Source of the DNA: Geosiphon pyriformis
Taxonomy: Eukaryota > Glomeromycota > Glomeromycetes > Archaeosporales > Geosiphonaceae
Assembly (NCBI GenBank): GCA_016748015.1
Contig: JAAOMT010000231.1
Coordinates: 287,682-325,682 of the forward strand
Reading direction: 5' to 3'
Length of the DNA: 38,001 nucleotides
The notes under the pieces were generated by a model, which ran no database searches, was not told the DNA's origin, and saw nothing but the letters and a program-made list of their open reading frames with translations. The stretch's first letter is position 1; each line of letters starts with the position of its first letter. The translations under genes and the position numbers were made by a program. Positions 31,040-38,001 of this stretch are shown one piece after another.

Positions 31040-32955
31040 TATGAAAGAGTAAAAAGCAAGTCAAGAGATCTTTTAAATAATTTCACATTTTAAAAAGATA
31101 AGCCCTTTTTTTTAATTGTTAAAAAATGATATTTCATTAGGGCATTTAATGGATCCAAACTGAATTCACCTCTGACGAATTTCAACATTACTTTCGGCAA
31201 GTAATTATTTGTAAAAAAAAAAAAAAATGTAATTCAATGAGATTTCGGCGCCAAAAAATTTCGTAGCAAAGATATTTCAAATGTGACCTTAAATAAAAAA
31301 ATGCCAAAGTTGCAAGAAAATTAAACATTTGGCAACAAGCCTCAACAAGATTTTTTAAAGGAAATTGTCGCGTTTATCTGGTGTGACTACGAATTTTGTT
31401 GTTTGACTTGATTTGGAAGTTTGTCAGATAAACATACGCAATCTGCCTCGTATCGAAGCCACAATTCAACCGCAGTGAATTTAGCAAATTAGCCACCATT
31501 TAAGCAAGATCAGAGCCACAAAATATAGTTTACCATATTTTAGGCAATCTAAAGTTCAACAATGTCATTCTACAATGCAGTATCGTTTTTTCGCTGAGCC
31601 CATTGATGGGATCTAAATATCAAGCAAAACTATGATGCTTTTATTTGTTTGTTGTGCTTTTAAGAAAAGCTTAGGCTTTTTATGGAGTTTAAAACGCGAA
31701 ATTGAACATCAACAGATTTAAAATCTTTCTAAGCCTGCATGTAAAAGATCATTCTTTTAAAGTATTTACTTTTGAAACGCAAAGGTTCTTTGGGGTAGAT
31801 CTAAAGTTTAAGCCTGTCTGCCTGATGATGATGATGATGATATGATTATGATGAATGCCATTGTTAAGGCGATCTTATTTTATCATTTTGGTGTTACTTC
31901 CAAATTTTTACATGACAATTTTCCAGAAATTTGTTTTGTTTATGAACGTCTCAGCCCCCAGACAGAATAAAGATAGATAGAATTGAAATGTTTAAAAATT
32001 TATGTTTTATTGATTTGAGGCTCAGCTATTAAGCAATACCATGTGGAATTAGCACTATTTTGCAAATGTGTAATGGCTTAAAATGTTTTTTTAAGAAACA
32101 AATTCATGATTCTCAACAGGAATTAGATTTTCGTGCGAATTTGTCGAATAGATTTGAGTTTGAAAACAAAGCTCTCGAGAAAGTGAGGGAAAACTTTGTT
32201 TTATTTTTTTTTTGCTGGAAAAAGTTTTCGAAAAAGAGCAGAATTAATAAATGTCTGCTAAACATAGAGACTTTCTAGTCGATAGAAATGAATTTTTAAT
32301 GAAATTGAGATTAATGTGTTTAAACAAAAAACATTAAGGTATTTCAATTTTTCTAGACCCCTCACATTAAAAGGTTTCGTAAAGAATGAAATATGACAAA
32401 GATGTTGTAAGTGACTTTTTGAAATTAATAAAATTTCCAAAAAAAAATAATCTTCCGCACAAATTTCTCGGTTAATATTTGATATTACCCTTTATAGAAA
32501 TCAATTTATAATTATTAAGGCATAAAATTTGTCATAAAATAAATTAAAATCGAAATAAAATGCTGTAGTTCCTTCATAAAAATAAACCTTATTCTGATTA
32601 GCTCGTCAAACTATAAAAGTAAGTTTTATTGTTTTGGGTTTTTTGCTATTTGGATTCTCAACTTGAAAGTCCCCTGCATGAAAATTATTTTAGGCCTAAT
32701 GCAAATTTATGTTTTAGAAAATCAAAAACTGTTTTGGCAAAGATTAATATTTAAACATATAATTAGGTGTCATTCCTTTTTGAGTTTACCGGGTATTTTA
32801 TTTTAAGGTAGACATTCTTTGCTTGAATTAAGCTAGAAGATTTGTTTACATAATTTTTTTTTGCTACCATACTTTACCTTTACTTTAAACTGTCCAATAT
32901 TACAAACCAAAGAGAACTAAGAAGCCCGGCAATAAAAAAAGTACTTTGGGTATTC
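31040..32955. other. Intergenic region, moderately AT-rich
   Basis: There is no convincing gene. A 42-codon minus-strand ORF near 31498-31373 (MVANLLNSLRLNCGFDTRQI) sits in a GC-richer patch. The plus ORF at 32060-32278 is K/F-rich and unsupported. Confidence 0.45.
31823..31854. repeat. (TGA)n microsatellite
   Basis: 'tgatgatgatgatgatgat' is followed by interrupted 'atgattatgatga'. Confidence 0.9.
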
Positions 32956-32959
32956 CTAA

Positions 32960-33196
32960 TTGATATATCAAGGGTTAATTCAGCCAAATACTCTTCAAGT
33001 TACTGGGCAAGATTTCATCCAAGAAGGCAATATTTTGACGATTCTTAATAACAAGCAAGTCGATCGTGATAGTAGCTTGCCGGTCGAAACCAGCTTCAAG
33101 GCTAGCTTTTCCTGATATTCAAAGAGCAATCTGGTAACTTAATAACAAGCAGTAGACTTTGGAAAAGTGAAGTTTGAACAGTGGAAAATCTACTAA
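32960..33196 (+). pseudogene. Decayed coding remnant, possibly beta-trefoil-like
   Basis: One plus-strand frame carries protein-like sequence across stops: QPNTLQVTGQDFIQEGNILT then ILNNKQVDRDSSLPVETSFK and ASFS, TGA at 33113. It continues YSKSNLVT, double TAA, then QAVDFGKVKFEQWKIY and TAA at 33194. The closing FEQWKIY resembles the QxW end of the intact lectin-like gene at 27885-28391 (FQRWRLVDI), so a degenerate paralogue is possible, but no other similarity is strong. It could also be an unrelated family. GC content is higher than the adjacent spacer. Confidence 0.35.
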
Positions 33197-33199
33197 ATT

Positions 33200-36100
33200 C
33201 AGGTTCAAAGAGTGGCTAGTTTATGAATTATTTTCCCTTATTGTCAACAGAGTGGCTGTAGAGGCTTGCCTCTATCAGTCATACGATAAAGTTGTTTTGC
33301 TAATCTTTATGAAATAAAAAAAATTTGAAAATTTTATACCCCAATACACGCTTGCTATTGTTATTGACTTTTTTCCTGAAATAGATTTACTTCAAAAAAA
33401 GGGGTTAAAAACTTGAATAAAATTTCGATTGAATACTTTATAAATTTGTAAGTTTTAACAATTTTAATTCTTTTTAAAAAGGTGAGGGTAATCTGGATCC
33501 AAATCAAAAATTTGACTGGTTTTCATTAGAAAATTTAAAAATACTGTCACACTAATGATTTAAAAGAAATTTATTGAAAGCAAAAATTTTTTTTTTTAAT
33601 AGATAGCCCATGAAACTTTTTGAACCAGGTGCTCGATAAAAATATTCATTTCCTTTGTCAAACTGAGAAAATATGACAAAAATAAAGTAATAATATTCGA
33701 GCATTTATGTCTACCAAATAAAAATACATCTATTTAGTCTATTTCAACGTCAACTTTCCCGAGAATTGTGTCATTCACTCTTTTCATAATTATTTGAACA
33801 AAAATTTTGAACACTGGCAAAAAATTTTGAGTCTTTCAAATAAATATTTGTTGAAATCTTTAAAATTTTGAGCTGCTTTATTTTTACTCTTTTGATTTTT
33901 TCCAAGTTTTAAATTCTTTTGAAATCATTAATATTTAAATTAGATTCTTAACAGCCAGTGAATATACAAAAGACTGTCAAAAGTTTTTGAAGCTTTTTTT
34001 TTAAATGTATATTGTATATGCTAAAATAGCTCAAAATGCTTGTAATTACACAAGAATAATATGTTTGCCCAAAAAAATTAATATATTGAAATATTTTATT
34101 GGTCTATTTTTTTATCCGAAACTTACCATTATTACAACGCATTTCTGTAAATGAGAAGAAATAAAGAATTAACTGCAGGAGAGCAGAGACCGTTTGACAA
34201 CAGTTTTTGACATTCTAAAACAAATTGTTAAAAAACTAAAAAATTTAATAGATATAAGATCCTCAAATTCAATCAGTAATAACATCCAAATAAAAATTAT
34301 TTGATTAATAAAAAATGCAAAGTTTTTACTAATTACAATAAAATTTTATTGGGCAATTCAGTAATTGATATTATACATTTGAAGTTTTATATTAAATAGA
34401 AATATTTTTGAAAACTTTTGACATCTCTCCCCACTGTACATTTTTCAATTGTTATTATTTTTAAGTTGAATTTAAATACTTTGAAAATTGAGAATAACAA
34501 TTTAATATAATGTTACAATTAGATACTAAAATGAAAAATAAATATTTAAAGATTTCAAAATTTTTAAAAGATGTTATTTTACTTACAAATAATTATAAAC
34601 CTTTAATTTTCATATTAAAAAATTAATTAAATATTTTTGGTATTCTCGAAAAAAGAATAGGATTAAAAATTTTTTATATTATAATATTAAAAAAATTATC
34701 AATTAAACTATTAATCTCTCGAAAAAATTTACGAAAACAAGATGAAATAAAGAATAAAGATAATTTCAGACCTTTTAGCATTTTGCCATCGATTATACCA
34801 AAAATCTAATTAAGAAAATTTTGACTTTCTATGGTTACTAAAAGCCAAAAAAACAAATACTCATCATTGTCACTTGGTTAAATTCCCAGCAACAGTTAAA
34901 AATGTGTAACTTTTTAAAGAAGTTTAAAATATCAACTAAAACATTGGGGATTATTTCATTAGAAAAGTAGATCTTTACCAGAGAAGTCACGTGTTGACGA
35001 TACATATTCCGGTTCTCTGCGGATAAAAACACATATTGATAAAATTGAAACATCCCAATTTTATGTGTTTTAAATATAAATGTTTTTATTATAGTTATTG
35101 GTAAATCTACTCATATAAACTAGCATCTTAATACGATTGTAATAAGAATGCATATTATTTATTAATACAATATATCAATATGTTTTTGTTAAGTCACAAT
35201 GTCACATTAATTATCAATAAAACAAAATACACAAAATAACAAAAATAAAACAATTAAACACCATATAATTTTTAATATTTGTTCAAAAAGATAAAATTTG
35301 TTTGAAGTATTAAGCTTCATAATTAACACAAACAGAATTGCTAGTATTATTAGCCATTTTTCATTGTTTGGTAAATTTGATGTATTTGGTTTTTAAAAAA
35401 TATTGTTGTTTTTCAATAATTTGAATGTTATCAATAAACTAAAGATTTGTGATTTTAGTTTTAATAATAATGTTTTTTGTACAATAATAAACAAAAAATT
35501 TGTATTAAAATATTTTTTGCAATTTTTGCATTAATGTTTGTCTTTAATAACTGTTAACCTTTACTAAAATTGTTATAATATCAAATTTTTAGGTTCAAAA
35601 TTTAATACCAAATTTGAAAATTAATTTTTGGTTGTGTTTAAAATGTGGTCAAAAAAATTTAATTGTTTAATTCAGATCTTTATTGAATTACTTTAACAAA
35701 ATCTTTAAATTTTTTTCAAATGTAAAAAACAGAATTCAAACAATTTTCATTCACTGAAAGCACACTATGTTTATAACATATTTTTAAGTTTTAGCTGATT
35801 TGTTAAGAATACAATTTTTATCAAAACAATATTTTATTATGAATTCAAATTAAATTTATTAGAATTTTAATTATAATTTTAAAATTTGTTAAATATTTTT
35901 TAACTTTGATTACTTTTGTTATTATATTTCTCAAAATTTATATATATTTAACATTTAATTGTATTCTGTATTGGGTGGAAGCATATTTCCTGAGTTGTAC
36001 TTTCAAAAAAATTGCTGGAAATTTATAACTATTAAAAATGTAAGATTCTACATAGTATAATTCAAAGAGTTGTAATGTACATAATTGAAAATACCTGGGT

Positions 36101-37660
36101 ATAAATTATAGCGGAGGTCTAAAAGTCAGCAACTTATGGTACACAAATTTTTTATTTCTAATTTATAATCGATACAATAGATTTGCAATGTTTTGTGTTC
36201 AGTTCAAGACTAATGACACGCTGTCATCATGAATTAGGAAATAAAATTGGTTCCAATTTTCCATATTTGGAGAATTAATTAAGATTTGTAGGCACAATTA
36301 CTTGATCAGAGTTTGCCGGATATGTAGATCAAAATTTAAGATTTTAAGTTTCAGTGTTCTAAAAATTTGAATGATCTCTCCTTTAAGTATTGTCCCCTCG
36401 AAAATTAGATGAGATTAACGAAATTTAATTTATTGAATCAAAGTTATACTTTTTAAAGGTTACGGTGCATATTTCAGTTATCATTATTTCCTTATGGATG
36501 TAGGTTAAAACAATAACGTCTTTAACTTTTAGAAGCTTCAAAGGAGCAAGATTTAAATTCAATTCTTCGAGTAAAATAAATTGATATTTGTTATATCAAT
36601 CTGTTATTAATTTCTTTTAAAAAAAAATCAAGATTAATGCCAAGCTTCATTGAGTGATCTAACAAACCTCCACCCAGTTATGTGGTCGGTAACAAAGATT
36701 TTTAAGCTAAAGTTTAAATTTCACATATTTTTTTACTAGGCACCCATCTTGGGATCTCTGCCCTAGTTGCAGCATGCAATACACAAAGGCGTATGCATGG
36801 GCACACTTGTACTTCCCACCCCCATTTCTAGTTTAAAAAAATCTATTGTCATAGCTACCAGCTTTCTACGTCTTTGTTGCCAAACTAATTGGTTGAATTT
36901 GCGATTAATTCCGCGGCAATCGGTTGAAAATCAAATAAATTTATTTGATTTCAAAGTTTTTACAATATGTTGCATAATATAGTTCCAAAAAAATCAATCA
37001 ATATATTTAGCAAAGTATAATATTTTACTCATACAAAAACCAAATTGGAAGTTTCTAGCAAATGTTTTTTGCAATTTAAATAGCTTATATGTGTAATTGA
37101 AAAATTATTATTTCAACTTTTAGCATAATCAAATACCAAGTTTTTAATACATTTAACCTTAGATGATTACTTAAATATTTTATTAATTAAATATTTACAA
37201 GAAAATAATACCTATAAGCTGTTTCAAATTATATTATAATAAACAAAACACACTAATATTAAAAGCCAAGAATTACATTTAAATTTTATTTTTATTTTTC
37301 AACATTCAAATTATTCTATACAGTTGAGCTTTTTTTCGTATTTTCATGCTATGAGTTTAATCAGAAAAATATGAATTTTAATGAAAATTTCTAATGTTTT
37401 AAAGCTTCAAAAATGAATTCGATATAAAGCAATTCAATATGGTGGTGGGAATAGTGCTTAACTTTAAAGCTTTAAAGATAAGTTTTTCAAAAAGTTCCAT
37501 TGTTGAAATCATAAAGATTCACGGGCATTTCCAACTTTTACCTAACAATCATCAAAAATTTGAATTTTGATCCATACTTAGACTGTTGTAATAATTAAAG
37601 GATTAAACCGGCCAACAATTCCCATTATTAAGTCACCGAAAAGCGAACAAAAGTTTTTGA
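33200..37660. other. Long AT-rich spacer
   Basis: There is no supportable gene in 4.5 kb. A GC-richer patch at 36650-36930 ('tgggatctctgccctagttgc', 'gcatgcaatacac') has no consistent frame; the ORF 36767-36982 there is unsupported. The minus ORF at 34838-35053 also lacks protein-like context. Confidence 0.5.
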
Positions 37661-37670
37661 CCGAGATCCT

Positions 37671-37678
37671 TATAAATA
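37671..37678 (+). promoter_or_regulatory. TATA-like box upstream of the right-edge gene
   Basis: 'tataaata' follows the less AT-rich 'gaccgagatcct' about 230 bp upstream of the ATG at 37907. The distance suggests a long leader or a chance match. Confidence 0.3.
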
Positions 37679-37906
37679 GATTGGGAAATGAAAAATCTTT
37701 GACTTAAAAAGTTTTTTCTATATTGTCGTTAAAGAAAATTTGGATTTAGTTAAGGTGAACTATATAACCCGAAATTCGTAATTGTTACTTCACAAGATCT
37801 GACACCGTTTATCCTTTTAATTTACATTTGCAAACTAATTAATAAAAATCCTTTATGATTGATTTGGTTTCTTAAGAAATAAAATATTGGTTTCCACCTC
37901 AAGACT

Positions 37907-38001
37907 ATGAATTCAAATAACAGCTTTACCGAATCTGTACAACTATTTTCATATGATTCAATTCAGAATTTGTTGTTCAATTACTCGATTAGCACAGTCA
38001 T
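37907..38001 (+). CDS. 5' start of a gene leaving the window (partial)
   Basis: ATG at 37907 opens 31 codons with no stop before the window ends: MNSNNSFTESVQLFSYDSIQ then NLLFNYSISTV. The composition is polar and Ser/Asn-rich with few K/F/I runs, unlike chance ORFs of this region, and the DNA becomes GC-richer from about 37900. No family can be named from 31 residues, and there is no signal peptide. A short first exon is possible. Confidence 0.4.
   Translation, partial: MNSNNSFTESVQLFSYDSIQNLLFNYSISTV

Noticed and set aside
36650-36930. GC-richer patch considered as a tRNA or gene remnant
   Set aside because: No cloverleaf with A and B boxes could be formed and no frame remains open with protein-like composition.
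1-38001. Search for tRNA B-box strings, rRNA and CRISPR-like spaced repeats
   Set aside because: Isolated 'ggttcaa' strings lack matching A boxes and stems; no rRNA signature or regularly spaced repeats were seen.

Overview
The window looks like a gene-poor, very AT-rich nuclear segment of a filamentous fungus. It carries short GT-AG introns (66-103 bp), long low-complexity spacers, LINE and Tc1/mariner debris, and gene families expanded in arbuscular-mycorrhizal fungi: a Glomeromycotina-type GRRPD/ECS family, BTB-BACK proteins and class 3 lipases. I infer Glomeromycotina (Rhizophagus, Gigaspora or Geosiphon relatives). The genus is not decidable from sequence alone.

Layout. 1-3.3 kb: the 3' end of an unrecognised gene, an LTR-like segment, and the decayed RNase H/3' end of a LINE. 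3.3-7.1 kb: AT-rich spacer with a long ATT microsatellite. 7.2-8.6 kb: a four-exon secreted class 3 lipase whose nucleophile serine is glycine. 9.8-11.1 kb (minus): a previously hidden, frameshifted seven-helix-type membrane protein pseudogene. 12.2-12.9 kb: a BTB-BACK pseudogene. 17.3-17.7 kb (minus): an NDUFA4-like mitochondrial gene with two clean exons and a disrupted first exon. 18.0-19.0 kb: a degenerate Tc1/mariner element. 19.2-20.4 kb: an intact two-exon gene of the GRRPD/ECS family. 20.7-21.7 kb: a GC-rich 2OG-Fe(II) dioxygenase pseudogene, converging with another unidentified coding remnant at 21.7-22.1 kb. 22.4-24.4 kb (minus): a complete eight-exon cytochrome P450. 27.9-28.4 kb: a single-exon beta-trefoil lectin-like gene. 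30.5-31.0 kb (minus): a small cysteine-containing secreted-protein candidate. 37.9 kb to the edge: the start of a gene that leaves the window.

The four best complete genes (lipase, GRRPD/ECS family, P450, lectin) do not form an obvious pathway and are separated by repeats. The P450 and lipase models were built by hand: every exon junction keeps frame and restores family motifs. The most notable features are the Ser-to-Gly lipase, the 20-nt P450 microexon, the P450 intron that splits the haem cysteine codon and is readable in frame, the GC-rich dioxygenase island, and a nearly identical LINE 3' tag in two distant places. I found no CRISPR, rRNA or convincing tRNA.
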